NCBI GenBank assembly: GCA_022496185.1
Contig: WTXG01000241.1
Location: 1 to 53,829, forward strand
Direction: 5' to 3'
Source of the DNA: Multifurca ochricompacta
Taxonomy: Eukaryota; Basidiomycota; Agaricomycetes; Russulales; Russulaceae
DNA length: 53,829 bases
Of the stretch, positions 39,208 to 51,162 are shown piece by piece (within the stretch, counting starts at the first letter, position 1; every line of letters begins with the position of its first letter). The notes beneath the pieces are model-generated. The model was not told the DNA's origin and searched no databases. It saw only the letters and a program-made list of their open reading frames with translations. The position numbers were made by a program, and so were the translations under genes.

Positions 39208-39567
39208 TAAGAGGGAGATGTAATCAAGAAGGATAGTCCAGACAGAACAGAAGGGTCTGTGTCATGTAAATCAAAGAAAAGAGGGTTGCTAGGCAAGGGT
39301 TGTGACAGGTATCTTGGTTCAATTCAACACTAAGCACCACTACCTAAGTTCTCATCTCAGGCAAGAACAAGACAAGTTACAGTTTATATATATGTAGACC
39401 TTGTTATCTGACTAATTCACACAATCCCATATGATAAAGTGCAAGTCCATGTGATTGAGTTTGTGTTATGAGTGTGTGAGCCTATCTGCGGGAAAAGTAT
39501 CATTCCTCCGGGATTCCGGCTCAACAATAGTGATCGCGTGAGCGTTGGTTGGTAGTTGGTAGTAAGG
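39208..39567. other. transition from repeat DNA to genic DNA
   Basis: No gene recognised. Upstream region of the GH125 gene; composition becomes less AT-rich from about 39480. Confidence 0.4.
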
Positions 39568-39575
39568 CTATAAGA
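39568..39575 (+). promoter_or_regulatory. TATA-like box of the GH125 gene
   Basis: CTATAAGA 49-56 bases before the ATG at 39624. Plausible core promoter; not proven. Confidence 0.4.
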
Positions 39576-39623
39576 GTCCTTGGAGAACTGGACTTCCTTG
39601 CCCCGCCTTCAGCATATAACATC

Positions 39624-41976
39624 ATGAGTATCAACCTTCGAAAAATTTATGTTGCTATCATCACACTCTTTTCTGCATCTGCGACAGCACTCAGTTGCCC
39701 GGACTATACCACATATTCGCAGGTTTGCCTTCGCGAGTCTATCGTCCAAGCAAACCCGCTGACAGGGCAACCATGTTGCTTGACCCAGAGCCCGCAAGGA
39801 AACCCATCCGCAGGCCCGCTCAGATTGCCGTTCATGAGGCCTGCGCCGGAATGCCGCACCTTCAACAGTTCAGTGGTTGAGGTGAGTACCTCACTTGGCT
39901 ATTCCGGAGAGCTGATCTCGTAGGTTGACTAGAATGTGATTGGGGACATGAAAGCCCGTATGAAGGATCCAGATCTTGCTCGTTTGTTTGAGAATACGTT
40001 TCCAAACACCTTGGGTAATGATAGCTCGAGCTGGCAGTCGTTCCTCCAATCCTGAGCCTGGGATTACATGCAGACACGACGATAAAGTATTTTGACCCAG
40101 AAAAAAATCTCGCCTTCATCATTACTGGGGTGAGTGATTGTGGGAAAGCTTTCTAAATGGGCCTGACCAACCATGATCTATGCAGGATATCACGTTCGCA
40201 TTCTTCCCTGGTTCATCTGCCGTTCCGCTCACTCCAACACAGCGCCCAGTGGCTCCGCGACACGGCTAATCAGGTACATCCAGCGCAAGGGATTATTTGC
40301 GACTACTGAATATACAATACCTAAGCTTGCGGTGTATAAGCCTTTGCTCTCATACGATAGGAACTTGCAGGCACTTTTCAAGGCTGTCATCAACAACGAA
40401 GCACGCTACGTGTCACAATTCCCATATTGCGGCTCTTTTCAGCCACCCTTCGAAAGCGGTCTCTCGCCTTCTCACAATGACTGGGCCGATGGCGTTACTG
40501 TGAACCCGTACGTTGGTCAGGTCCGCGATCTAACACGAATTTTTTTGTATCATTTGTTTTTCTTTCACAATAGCCCGGTCAATAATGAAGTTGTATTCGA
40601 ATGCAAGGTATTTTCCGTGGCCATATAGAGTGGCCTCCAGGTCTTACAATCACAACCTAGTACGAGATCGATTCTTTATGCGGGTTTATCAAGTTATCTC
40701 GCGGGTATTTTGAGGCGACAGGGGACTCTTCGATTATTAATAACAATTGCACGCGTACTCTCCACACTGTGCTTCTTCGGATCTAACGCATTGTTCTAGG
40801 GCGTAATGCTATTGACCAGATATTCCGTGTCATCTGGGAACAATCACAGGGCTCCTTCGACGAAAAATTTAACTTTATTTCGTATTACAACTGGACTGGT
40901 GGAATTGGCGCACTGAGCCCCGCCGTTGATAATGGGGGGAATGGTGAACCCAAAGCATATACTGGCCTAGTGGGCACACATCATAGACCATCAGACGACC
41001 TCAGCGTGTTTGGTTGCAAACTTTCTCTTTTTGTGCTGCTATGCAAGTTGCTCACCTGTTTCACCTTAGCTTTTTTAACCCCCGCAAATGCCATGTTGAG
41101 CGTCGAACTCACCCATCTGGCCGATATGCTTGACAAGGTTGGACAGTTGAAGAATGTGAGTATGCTCGCAAGGCAGTATAGTAGCACGATATCCAAGGCG
41201 ATCTGGGATACAACTGTGAGCATTGTAGCGCGTGCGTTTGGCTCTTTTCCCGCCGAATGACCCTATTCAGGTTGTGAACAATATCTTTGCGTACGAGACC
41301 AATGGTTGAGTATTTCTTCCCGATTGGGTATTTGACGTTTAAACTTGATCTTCTTCAGGTTTCGGGGGGCGATATGTTATGGACGACGCAAATGTCCCAG
41401 TATGTATAGCCAATATTCCTAATCAGAGTCCAGTGTTGCTTATAATCCATTCACAAAGTCACTTCTTTCTCTTCCGTATCTCGAATTTCTAAGCAGGACA
41501 GATCCTGCGTACGTCGCTACGCGGAATCTACTGCTCTCTCGCGGCAATCCGTATTTCGCCGCTGGAAAAACGTTCACCGGTATTGGGTATGTCTCGCCAT
41601 TCTGATTTTGAATCACAAATTCGAAGACACTACAGTGGTCCTCATGTGAATGCTTGGCATCCATGGCCAATGTCTCAAATCTCCGCCATTTTTGGGACCG
41701 ATGATGATGTCGAGATTACCAATTCGTTATATCTTTTAGCAAACGTAGGTTTTTTATGATTTGAATCTATTTCGATACTAACTCATTTTTAAGAACACCG
41801 CAAACCTTGGTCTTATTCACGAGTCTCAAAGCATTTACGACTATAATGATTATACACGACCTTGGTTTGCTTGGGCCAATAGCTATTTCGCGGAGATGAT
41901 CCTTGATCTTGCTCAGCGTAAACCCCATATTATTTTCTCTGACGACACAGCCTACATTCCAGGTTCAGGAGTGTAA
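39624..41976 (+). CDS. GH125 exo-alpha-1,6-mannosidase family protein (Mug157-like), 15 exons
   Basis: Secreted or vacuolar/ER mannosidase-type enzyme, 532 residues. Exons: 39624-39881, 39933-40014, 40074-40129, 40186-40193, 40243-40273, 40326-40507, 40574-40607, 40661-40754, 40800-41012, 41070-41215, 41271-41304, 41359-41399, 41459-41586, 41636-41744, 41794-41976. All introns are GT-AG, about 45-65 nt, and the spliced length is divisible by three. N-terminal signal peptide (IYVAIITLFSASATALS). Family blocks seen: RLFENTFPNTLDTT, ITGDIT-AQWLRDTANQ, ARYVSQFPYCGSFQPP, NNEVVFECKYEIDSLCGF, YNWTGGIGALSP, THHRPSDD (holding the probable acid Asp), PANAMLSVEL, GGPHVNAWHPWPM, GLIHESQ, YTRPWFAWANSYFAEMI. 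Exon 4 is only 8 nt. The exon 8/9 join is the least certain. Confidence 0.9.
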
Positions 41977-42016
41977 TTAGTGTTAAATATTGAATAAGTT
42001 GGTTATTGGTTATTTA

Positions 42017-42045
42017 TTTACAATTTTAAATATTAAAATTGTAAA
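42017..42045. other. perfect hairpin between the GH125 and C2 genes
   Basis: TTTACAATTTTAA, 3-nt loop ATA, TTAAAATTGTAAA. It sits in the 117-bp gap between two tandem genes, 41 bases after the GH125 stop. It could mark transcript 3'-end formation for GH125; role inferred from position only. Confidence 0.4.
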
Positions 42046-42093
42046 TTAAGCGGCATTGACTCTCGAGGTGCCCTTAAGGGTCAAGGTCTGAAC

Positions 42094-44580
42094 ATGACCA
42101 CGACAGTTCACAATATCGGGACGCTCATTGTGGTCATCTTAAAGGCAGTGCGTCTTTCATGTCTCCAAAACAATTTACTATTGCTTGATTATCTCTCCAC
42201 TTCAGCGTAACCTGCCCAATAAGAGACAATTCGGAAAGCAAGATCCGTACTGTGCAGTCGTGCTCAATGGCGAAACCCGCAAAACCAAGGTCATCAAGCG
42301 TGGCGGCCAGCATCCGGAGTGGGATGAAGAAATTCGATTCACGATATACGAGGACTCTAATGCTCTCAGGGCTTCGAGCGATGGCACTCCCCCTCCTTTA
42401 CCCCCCAAGGCCGGGCGCGGTCCTAAGAAGATCCAAGGGGGAGAAAAGATGGCACTTGCCTGTTTTGCAGCCGACAAGGAACCAGACCTTATTGGAGAAA
42501 CCATAGTAGATCTGACTGAGGTTTTAACCAGGGGCGAAACAGACGGCACGCCTTCTATTCTTTTTGCTCAGGTGCCCGCGCTCACACCTCTCACAGAATG
42601 GTTCACCCTGTTCAACAAGGATAAATACTCAGGGGAGGTTTATCTGGAGTTAACATTCTGGTCGAATGTACGTTGCCTCAGCTGTGCACTGACGATTTCC
42701 TAACTGTCGGCCTTGCTAGGAGCCACGCCCCGAGAAGAAAGCCACACCAAGGCTTGCAAAGGTAAACAAACAGTATGGTGGCCCAGGCGTCTTTGTCCCG
42801 TCCGAGGAATCCCATGGAAATCTCCAGCAAGGAAGTAGTAGTTTTCATGATAGCGGCCGCCGGGATTCTTTGCCTTCTTCACCCCTGCCATCCAATTCAT
42901 CGATGAGACTCGATCTGTATAAACCTGACTATGAGCAAACGGTGCGAGGGCGCGCACAGAACGGTGCTTCCATGGAACGACTGGTCAATGACATGGGTGA
43001 ATTAATAGTGTCGGATGCGAGAAGACGCGACACATTCCCGGTGAGAATCTATCTGTACATTTGTCTTCCCCTCCAGCTCATCCTCTGGAACCCAGCCAGT
43101 GCAATCAGGTTTTTCGACACGATCAGTATCGACCTCAGGATACTCTGTATCATCCTCGCCTTCGCAGCTTTTTCCAGTTTCGGATGGCCCGATTATTGAT
43201 GCTGCAACTCCTGGCTATGTCCACAGAGCCGTAACCCCGGTTGGACAGCGACCACATCGATATTCACTTTCAAGCAGCCAATCCCATGAGATCGCGCAGT
43301 ACCAGCCCGCCTATGAGCCCAATCCCCCTTCGTCAAGATCATCATATCATCAGCCCTCTCGCCATGGGCCGCGATACAGCATGCCTGTGACATCCTCTGG
43401 ATTCATATTAGTTTCATCAACATTTGAATCTGCTTCTCACTCAACGCGTCCCTTGGCTTCTTATGGTTCGGAGCCATCAGGCTTGGCCCCAACAACTGCA
43501 AACCTCACTTCACCTGGATACTCTCCTTCCCCATCTCACACACCTGTACCCGTACCTACGCTTGTGACACCAGGGCCGTCTGTTTCTCCAGTTCCCATGA
43601 TTTCAACTACGTCGACTCCCGCTGGTTCATTTCTATCAGCAAGTCTATCACAGCAAACTCAACCCTTATATGTTCCTCAATCAGGATACAACCACCCCAT
43701 CTCAGCACCGCCGACATCGCGTCTTCCTGTCCTACCTCTACCAACGTTTCCTAATCCTCCACAATCTGCATCATCCCTGGTTCCACAAAGCCTCACACAG
43801 CCGGTTTCTGGCCAATTACACGAATACATGTCACCTTCTGTACTTGTACCGCACGTTTCTCCATCTCATGTGGCATCAAACCACGTCTTGGGTTCGCGAC
43901 CGCTACCCCCGCAGCCACAGCAAGTCAATCAGCGGGTTCTAGCGCCCGCTCCTCTACCTCCGAATCAAGCTTACAGTCTCTCCCCGACCGGGGCGCTTCC
44001 ACTGCCGTATGGACAAAACCACGTACCTTCCCTCAATACCGATATTGGGCTTCCACCTGTCCAGCAGAACGTTCTCCCCAATCCTCTCCCCGTTCCCCCT
44101 GGACCCCCTGGACCTCTCGGACCTGGATCTCATACTCCCCCAAACTCCAAAAGTTACATTGTTCCTACGGGCCCGTCTTTTCATTATGTACCTTCTCCAT
44201 CGCCTCAACCTTCACCCTCACGGCAGTCGCCCAATCCGCGTGTATCTGATGGAATGGCTCAGCCAATTAGCTCACTGCCGCCTTCACCTGTGCCTCCCCA
44301 GCCGGGACACCCAAGATCAGTCTCTGGCAGACCGAGTCTGCCATTTCCCCCACCGCCGCTGTCGTCGATGATGACGTCTTATCAACAGCAGCCGTTTCCT
44401 CAATTACCCATACCACCGGCTCTAGTACCCAACTCCCAGTCCCAGCAACAACACTTGGCAGCCTCGACATCTTCTGTAATCCAAGGAGGACAGCCATTCT
44501 ATCCAGGACCCCCTCCACGTCCTCCTGTCCAGATCGCTAATCCGCTCCAGCCTAAGTCACACCATCAAGCTGGCCCTTAG
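42094..44580 (+). CDS. C2-domain protein with long proline-rich tail (Fic1/Inn1-like)
   Basis: Exons 42094-42147, 42206-42667, 42720-43040, 43096-44580; 773 residues, TAG stop. Residues 5-150 form a C2 domain: GTLIVVILKARNLPNKRQFGKQDPYC, then KRGGQHPEWDEEIRF, and a C-terminal WFTLFNKDKYSGEVYLELTFW. C2 domains bind membranes, often with Ca2+; an Asp in the DPYC loop is visible. The rest (from about residue 280) is a Pro/Ser/Gln-rich low-complexity tail with many PxxP motifs. N-terminal C2 plus PxxP tail is the layout of fungal ingression proteins (S. pombe Fic1, S. cerevisiae Inn1), which work at the cytokinetic ring through SH3 partners. That assignment is by architecture. The intron 3 acceptor was chosen to keep the frame. 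Confidence 0.8.
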
Positions 44581-44810
44581 ATCTCGGTTTTCAAGCTCTG
44601 TGTTTTCCCGAGCTTTTCTCAATGACCCGTCACCCGTCTGCCAAATTTGTTTCGTCGTTCAGCCATCTACGGACATCGGTCATCATTTTCCACATTGTTA
44701 ACGTATCATATCCCTCATGAGTACATGTTGTGTAGAATTGCAAGCCACCATTTCAATGTTATGACGATTACATCTATCTAGTCTATGAACCGTGAAATTC
44801 GCTACAACCT

Positions 44811-45338
44811 TCATCTTTTGTGCTCCTCCCTCCATTTGATAATTTGTGACTCAGTAGCAACCAGCCCGCGGCGCGCGAGGTCAATGCGTGCCTCCCGCCG
44901 TACCTCATTCTCCGTCAGGCGTTGCCTGTGTTCGTGGGAGAGCAATGCAGCATCGGCACCAGAAACAAGGCCGTAGATGGTGACTAAGAAAAATGATTAG
45001 GTAGAAGCACGTAGTATGCCGCATGTCAACTGACATATAGAGACCAGAAACCCCTTGAAGGCGAGAGTCTGGCGGCTGACCAACCCCAAAAGTGATGTGC
45101 TATAAAAGTCTCAACGGGGAAGAGCAAGGAAACTAACCGGAAAGCAGGCCAGGTACGATGCGCGAAAAGCGTTGAAGCGAGGCTGAATGATCCATATTGC
45201 ACTGCGCCCTATATGAAGATGAAAATGAGAGACTAGGTAGTCAAAAGGAATGCAACATGCCACTAATCCTGCTTTCACCTGGAGTTTGTAAGCTTCGTCT
45301 ACCAGCTCACGCCGACGATCACGTCCGTGTAAGCTCAT
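44811..45338 (-). CDS. small HIG1/Rcf2-like membrane protein, four exons
   Basis: 114 residues on the minus strand: exons 45338-45279, 45208-45138, 45075-45035, 44983-44811, all GT-AG introns and all phases consistent. The N-terminus MSLHGRDRRRELVDEAYKLQ is followed by a hydrophobic segment (VQYGSFSLASTLFA), HRTWPAFRRQTLAFKG, a second hydrophobic segment (FLVSIFTIYGLVSGADAALL), then a charged helix rich in Arg/Glu (RQRLTENEVRREARIDLARR) and the end KWREEHKR. Two short membrane segments joined by an R.WP.FR..TL..K loop resemble HIG1-type respiratory supercomplex factors of the mitochondrial inner membrane, such as the N-terminal part of Rcf2. Convergent with the C2 gene, 230 bp apart. Family assignment is tentative; the gene structure itself is well supported. 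Confidence 0.7.
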
Positions 45339-46532
45339 TTCTCCATTCGATTCGGTTTAGCAACAATAATATTGATGAATGATGAATGATGATGGTGATG
45401 ATGGACAAGATGATGGCGTAACCGGGCCGTAATGAACCAGAAATAAGGGCCAATGTCGGTGTCAGGTGACTCATGCTAGCTAGGCCTCCTGTAGCTGGTA
45501 GAGCCGCAGCCGCAGACTCGTCGAGACATTGATGATACGAGAAATAATCGAGAAGGTGAGCGGGATGTCTTTAAGTGACTGCGCTTGACACTACGCCCGA
45601 ATCTGTGATGAAGGATATTGACTTGGGTGAATTGATTGCAGATGCTTTGCCGTAGATGTTAGGGGTCGAATCACGACCTTTGAATTAGCGCCTGACATGG
45701 TTGTCGCAGTCCACAGCAGCTCACCGTGTGCAACCTACATTGAAAATAAAATCAGCCTATCAGAATAAGATCAGAGAGACGGCCTCCCGACTAATGTGTG
45801 GTGCGGAAATGGCGTGGCAGGCGTACTACAAGGCGGAGTTTAGCACCCTCGACAAGGACACGACACTCCAAAGACAAAATACCGCAGATTGACAATACAT
45901 TCGACCTTCGTTGACATTAATTTTATAGCCCGCTCCGAAGAGGGGTATTGAAACCTGTAATCCGATCGACCAAAACAAGAGGTATGAGCCTCGCTGCGGA
46001 GCGATGCCTATTACTTGCAAATGTGCAGGGCTGTGTCATGGCGACAACAGTATTTTATCAGCTCCTGCTAAAGTTTTCAAGAAAGAGGTTGTAAGTCAAG
46101 TGAAGAACGGGGGCCGCGATATCTGCACATTCACATCCGTCTTCAAGGCCAAAGAGTGATATTTGCCCTCATTCGTCTCGTGAGTGGGCTGATGAATGTA
46201 AGATGTCACGCATCATTAATCAGTTCATCCGGAGATTTGGCGGAGGTTAGGCCAGGCCCCTACCGCGGAAGGGACACGTGTTTGCACCATGTTTCATGAA
46301 GCAAGGACAGAAAGCACCTTCGTGGCGTTCCGTGAAAGGTAGTACCTCGTGGGTAAATGCATTACTAGGAGCAAGACATTTTGTCGTCGTGTATATAAAA
46401 AAACCCGGTTATCGCCGACATTCTGTCAGAAGACCAGGTTGCCAAGCCTAGCGCCGATTATATCGAATTGCGCTCTTTGTCAAGTTCACCTACCCGGATT
46501 AAAAAAACGAGGACATTCAACCAGCAAGTTGA

Positions 46533-46911
46533 ATGCAATGTCCAGAAGCGTTAGAACCCTCACCTCTTTTCTTTTGGCAATGGTGCATGGATTCCGCGGC
46601 TCCGAGCTGGGATTTGAGTGGTCATGGGCGAGCGGATGTCAACATTACATATCTTCTTGAATACGTAGTTCACGAGAAAGACCGTCCGTCACATCTTGAG
46701 AGGGAGGCAGAGCCAGTGTTCCAGATCAAGCGACCGTTGGAACGTGAACTACTCTGAGACGTCGACAAGCTCTTTCTTGCATCAATGGCCGAAACCATTA
46801 TTAGAGCTGACCACTCCGGCGTGTTATTCTATTTACCAAAGGAAAGGATCCACGGTAGATTCATCAGAGCGGAGTACCCGAACTGTTTAAAGGGAGAGCT
46901 GGTCTGAGATA
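46533..46911 (+). pseudogene. possible decayed coding segment, unrecognised
   Basis: One frame stays coding-like for about 125 codons around a single TGA (46755-46757), for example NITYLLEYVVHEKDRPSHLE before it and DVDKLFLASMAETIIRADHS after it. Further TGAs follow from 46909. No family recognised; chance remains possible. Confidence 0.2.
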
Positions 46912-47824
46912 GGAACCTTCCGGGATGGAGGTGAGGGCGTGCTCGGTGGATTTGAGATCCCTTGTTAGGAGGTGGACGAGACCCGAAAGAGATCCTTGAA
47001 GATGAGGACGATCTAGGGTTATACCAAAAGACAGAAATGCTGCCCCCAGCCTGGTGACTGTGCCCATGCGTGAGGCGATAGGGAAGGAACAAACTCATTT
47101 GGTTGCTCGCGAGTTGTCTGGAGGGTCCCCGGCTCCTGGTCAACGCCCCTTTCACACTCTGGAATAAGTGCGGAAGGTCGAGAGAAGGACTATAGAAAGT
47201 GTATAACCCTGCCGAACGAGAATTGGGTAAGGGCGACCTCATTGCGAAAGTTGACGGGCACAGAGGGTGGTCCACAGTGTTGCACAGGTCGATGCTTGTG
47301 ATCGCTTTTACTTTAGAACAAAATCAGACGTTGTCCCGTGAGAACACCGCGTCTCGACGTGCCCAAGTGGACGTTTCAAAGGCTTCAAAGGATTCCCTGG
47401 CCCTCGATCCCTGTAGGCTGATAGCTGATGGGAACATTCTCCTCACTTTCTGAGATTAGAGGAGTGAACCATGGGAAGCTTGGTCGTTCCTTGCACCAAA
47501 AAACGTGCCTCGTTTGGTTGTAAATCTTCCATTACTGAGTGCTGGGCGAGTAAACCGCTGACATCGGATTCAAAATTTTGGAAAAGTGAGAGTAAGTATT
47601 ACGAGTCGAGTATTTTCCCCTCTCCGCCAGGTTCGCCTACTCGCGGACCGCGGCGCGCGCACACACACAACCCCAATTGGGGGATGAACCCTGTCACCAG
47701 ATCAGATTTTTTGCCGCCGCTGCCGAAGGACCCGAAAGTGTCAACTTCCAAAAATTCGAACCGACGAGCGTTGTCGTAAGGCGGGAATTCTGGTAGCGGA
47801 AGCACTGAGGTCTACACGGTGTAC

Positions 47825-47866
47825 GGTGACGGCGACGGTGACGGTGACGGTGACGGTGACGGCGAC
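47825..47866 (+). repeat. hexanucleotide repeat (GGYGAC)7
   Basis: Seven uninterrupted units: GGTGAC, GGCGAC, four GGTGAC, GGCGAC. In-frame it would read Gly-Asp or Val-Thr, but it lies outside any supported gene. Confidence 0.9.
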
Positions 47867-48410
47867 TACTGACTCGTCGGGGTTTATCTCAACTCATCTC
47901 ATCAACTTGCATCCATGCGTTGCGTAAGGGACAAGGTAAGGACTAAACGGGTTGATATCCTTGTTGTTTCGTCGGCGTCAGCATCAGCAGCAAGTTGTGT
48001 ACAAGTTCATTTATTTTATTTTCAGATTGGATAATTCCTTCCCTGTAGGATGCGAGCATTCCTCATAGTGCTGAAACCCATTCATTATGATGAACTGATC
48101 TTGAACCTGTTGAGGAAGAGCACCGTACGTGCACGTAACAATCTTGCCAGAATCACACAGGCAACTGTTGCGAAAAGCGATCGCGCCAAAGCCTCAGCAT
48201 CTATCTCGTGCAGCAGAACCACATAACATAACCCTCGCAGGACCTTGCGTTTATCCCCCTTGGCCTTCTAAAGGGTGTGGATATGAATGATTGTTTGCTC
48301 TTCAAATCCCCTAATTTCGTATTCATATTCGTATTCATATTCGATGAATACGCTTACTGCTTACCCATCAACCGAGTATATCGGGGTCGGGGTGAAACTG
48401 GCTCGCGTGG

Positions 48411-49215
48411 CTAGAGGGGGAGAGAGGGAGGGGGCTGATCTTGAACGCCCTTACTCGAATCAAGCGCCATCTCGCTGCGGTCTGCGGAGCTTCTAAAATA
48501 ATATAGAGGCCGCCAGCCCTGGAAAAACGTAAAATGGGAAGTAGATCTTATGGTTTGTACCCTCGATGAGTGTGGGCATGACCCTGCACTCATTTCTGTG
48601 TCTTTCAGAAATTCACCTTGAAAATGCGTTGCAGATCTGCTAAGGACCCTGGCTATGCGGGGGGGCTTGGCCTTGATCTCTATGAATCCTTCATAGATCC
48701 TGGACCATTCAAGTGAATGTTTACACCTTATGTACCAACAGACTATTGCAGCCCTTCCCCAGCCATCAGTTGTGCCAGCCACGCTATCAACCTCTCGCAA
48801 GGTATGGTGATAATATAGAGGCTGACATCCAATTGGGCTGATATGCGCGCGGGTACGAATACACGAGGCCAGAGCTGTGATGTATTTCGAAAAACGCTGA
48901 CTCTTGCAAGGTAGGAAAAGGTCGGCGTCCCTTCGGTTTGACAATCTTACAAGCCTCAATATGAGATCGCGATAGCCTGCACATCTACAACATCTTGACC
49001 TAGTGGACCTAGTGGACGCGGGAGCCTAATGATCTTACCTTGAAAACAAGTACCGAGGCTCGTGGGATTGAGGCTGTGAATGACTCGAATTCTAAAGGCC
49101 CTCCAGCACTCCGAAGAAGCACCTCAGCTCCCTGAGCAGCTATAGTTCTGTACACCGAGATGGAGGTGTTGTAGTATCTGCGACATGTTCTGTTTTTTTT
49201 CACTGAAATCGTCAT
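48411..49215 (-). other. weak minus-strand coding candidate, unrecognised
   Basis: Three overlapping minus-strand frames (49215-49009, 48984-48787, 48959-48411; the last 182 codons) lie near plausible GT/AG signals (GTAAGATC at about 49037, TGTGCAG at about 48977). They could be exons of one gene, but I cannot join them with confidence and see no known domain. Confidence 0.2.
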
Positions 49216-49435
49216 ATATCTGGAAATCGCGCCTTATGAACACAGACGATGATTGAGTGGAGCTCTTTGATACATGTTAGGTCGTCACTTGTTGAGTCAC
49301 CCCTCTGGGGATCTAGGGATGGTCCATAGAGGATCGCCGATCAAAAACAGGTGAGTACGACAAAACAAAGTTTTGTCGTGCAGACCTGTCATCCGGCCTG
49401 GGCGTCAAATAGGTGAAAAGCATTTTAGCATCCAC

Positions 49436-49942
49436 CTACGCGCCGGGGGGAAGGGGTTGTCGCATCCAGCAGGAGGGAGAAACGTATTTGGCCGTGAGCC
49501 ATGGTCCTGTGTTTGATCGATCCCTTTTGATATCCGACTGGAGCCAAGCCGCCTTCTGCCGCCTGCCTGTTATGCCATTCATTTTATGCGCGTGACTCTG
49601 GCGCTGGGCAAGGAGGGGACTAGATAGAAAGGAGAGAAAACCACAGCCTTCAAATGGTCGGTTGGTTTGCATTAAGAAAGTTACGGAGCTTGCAATGCGA
49701 CGAAAAAGGGCACGATCCAACAGGAAACCGCGAGGTCTGACAGTGCGCGCGATGTCGGCGAAGTTAAACGCGTATTCATCATGTCTATAATCAAAAATTT
49801 CAAACCGGCGGTTCCTACAAGCGGAGACAAGATCAACGACAAATGGAGGTTTAGTTCCCTCGTGGCGTACATGTCGCCCACTGGCTGGTGTGAAACGGAT
49901 GTGGAGGCATTCAATCGCCGACAGCACATGAGGTGAATGCAA
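49436..49942 (-). other. 168-codon minus-strand open frame, unrecognised
   Basis: Reads MHSPHVLSAIECLHIRFTPA at its start and contains FLLDRALFRRIASSVTFLMQ. No known domain, no signal peptide. Second-best frames overlap it, so it may be chance or a decayed gene. Confidence 0.2.
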
Positions 49943-51162
49943 ACGCTGGAGATGCAGTAGAGTGGGTCAAGGCCAGTGTGTACTATCACAACATGGGACA
50001 TGAGACTTTGGGGCCTGCGATACTGATTGCGGCGTTGTGTCGCCGCTACTCGGCAGCGGATAGCAGTGAAATGGCGTGCAATTGGGGCGAGACCTCTTAT
50101 TGATGATTATTGAGGAAGCTAGTCGCTTAGTAACAAGCGCGACGCAACGAACATGCATGGTGTCCATGAGAGAGTCAATAGTGTGTGCCATCAGGGCCGC
50201 TGCTGGATGTCAAGTGCAAGTGCGTGATTTAATTTACGCACGGACATTTATTGCTATCACCTGCAGGCTGCTAAGGCGGAAAGTGCGAGCAGAAGCTCCT
50301 GACTGTCAGGAGACTTGACTCGGGCCCCTACAAGCGAATGGCAGGCAAAATAAGCAGCTACTAACCTGGCAGAATGACTACTGCATTGTCTGTTGGTGGA
50401 GGTAGATAGGAGAACGCACCAAACACGTAGGGCAATCGCACCACAATCTCAGACGGTCATGCGCGATCGTCGTCATCAATGATAACAGGGAGCATGGCTT
50501 TTACGTCACAGAATTAATATCCAGTGAGGACCAGAGCAGAGCGAAGACCGGACTTGGCGCACATCTGCACCGAAGCTCGATCCCTGGTACGGGTTCCCAA
50601 TGCAGTCAAGTCACCGAGGACGCCCGAAAACGCCTTTAACCTGTATAACGGCGATGGGGGCACATGAACTTTACCCGTGCCTCATTGAGTAAAGTGAACG
50701 CGGGAAAACGGACAAAAGTTACACGCGCCGAATGGGAGTGGAATGTGTCTCTTTTTCACATCCAGTAAAAGGGACGTGGTGTGAACGAGACGAGAATGCA
50801 GTGATGTGTTTCAGTGTGTGAAGAAAAGAGAAAAAAATTAAAACAAAACAAAACAAAAGAAATACCATAGCCATAGCCAGCAACCTTTTGTTGTACTCCA
50901 GCTCAACTCAAGGCGAAAACATGTTACCCAACCCAACTGACAGGATAGTTCAACTAATTTAACTGACCTGACCTGACCACACTTCTTTCTTGTTGTCATT
51001 CCGCCGCGGTTGTTCAACTGGCACTCACGTGATCTCGTCCTTTTGGGCGGGCGGCCGTCCTCTTATGTCCACCCACTCACAATCCAATCCAATCCAACAC
51101 TTCACTACTCACTACTTCGATTATCAATCCGCCTCCACCTTGACACGTCAGTTCGTGGCTCT

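Larger units (their letters stand above)
45339..51162. other. 5.8 kb with no confident gene
   Basis: Not obviously repetitive and moderately GC-rich. Open frames are 60-180 codons, without recognised domains or convincing exon chains. The better candidates are listed separately with low confidence. It may hold decayed genes, lineage-specific genes with many introns, or non-coding RNA. The last 0.4 kb (about 50750-51160) is the bL11m upstream region with AC/AT-rich short repeats (AAAACAAAACAAAACAAAAG). Confidence 0.5.

Noticed and set aside
42202..42549. Antisense frame opposite the C2 domain
   Set aside because: Shadow of the C2 coding sequence; no domain or splice signals of its own.
49009..49215. 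DUF3455-like secreted protein on the minus strand (alternate frame with LHLGVQNYSCSG)
   Set aside because: Only a short match to a remembered motif; the frame stops two codons later and no second block is found.
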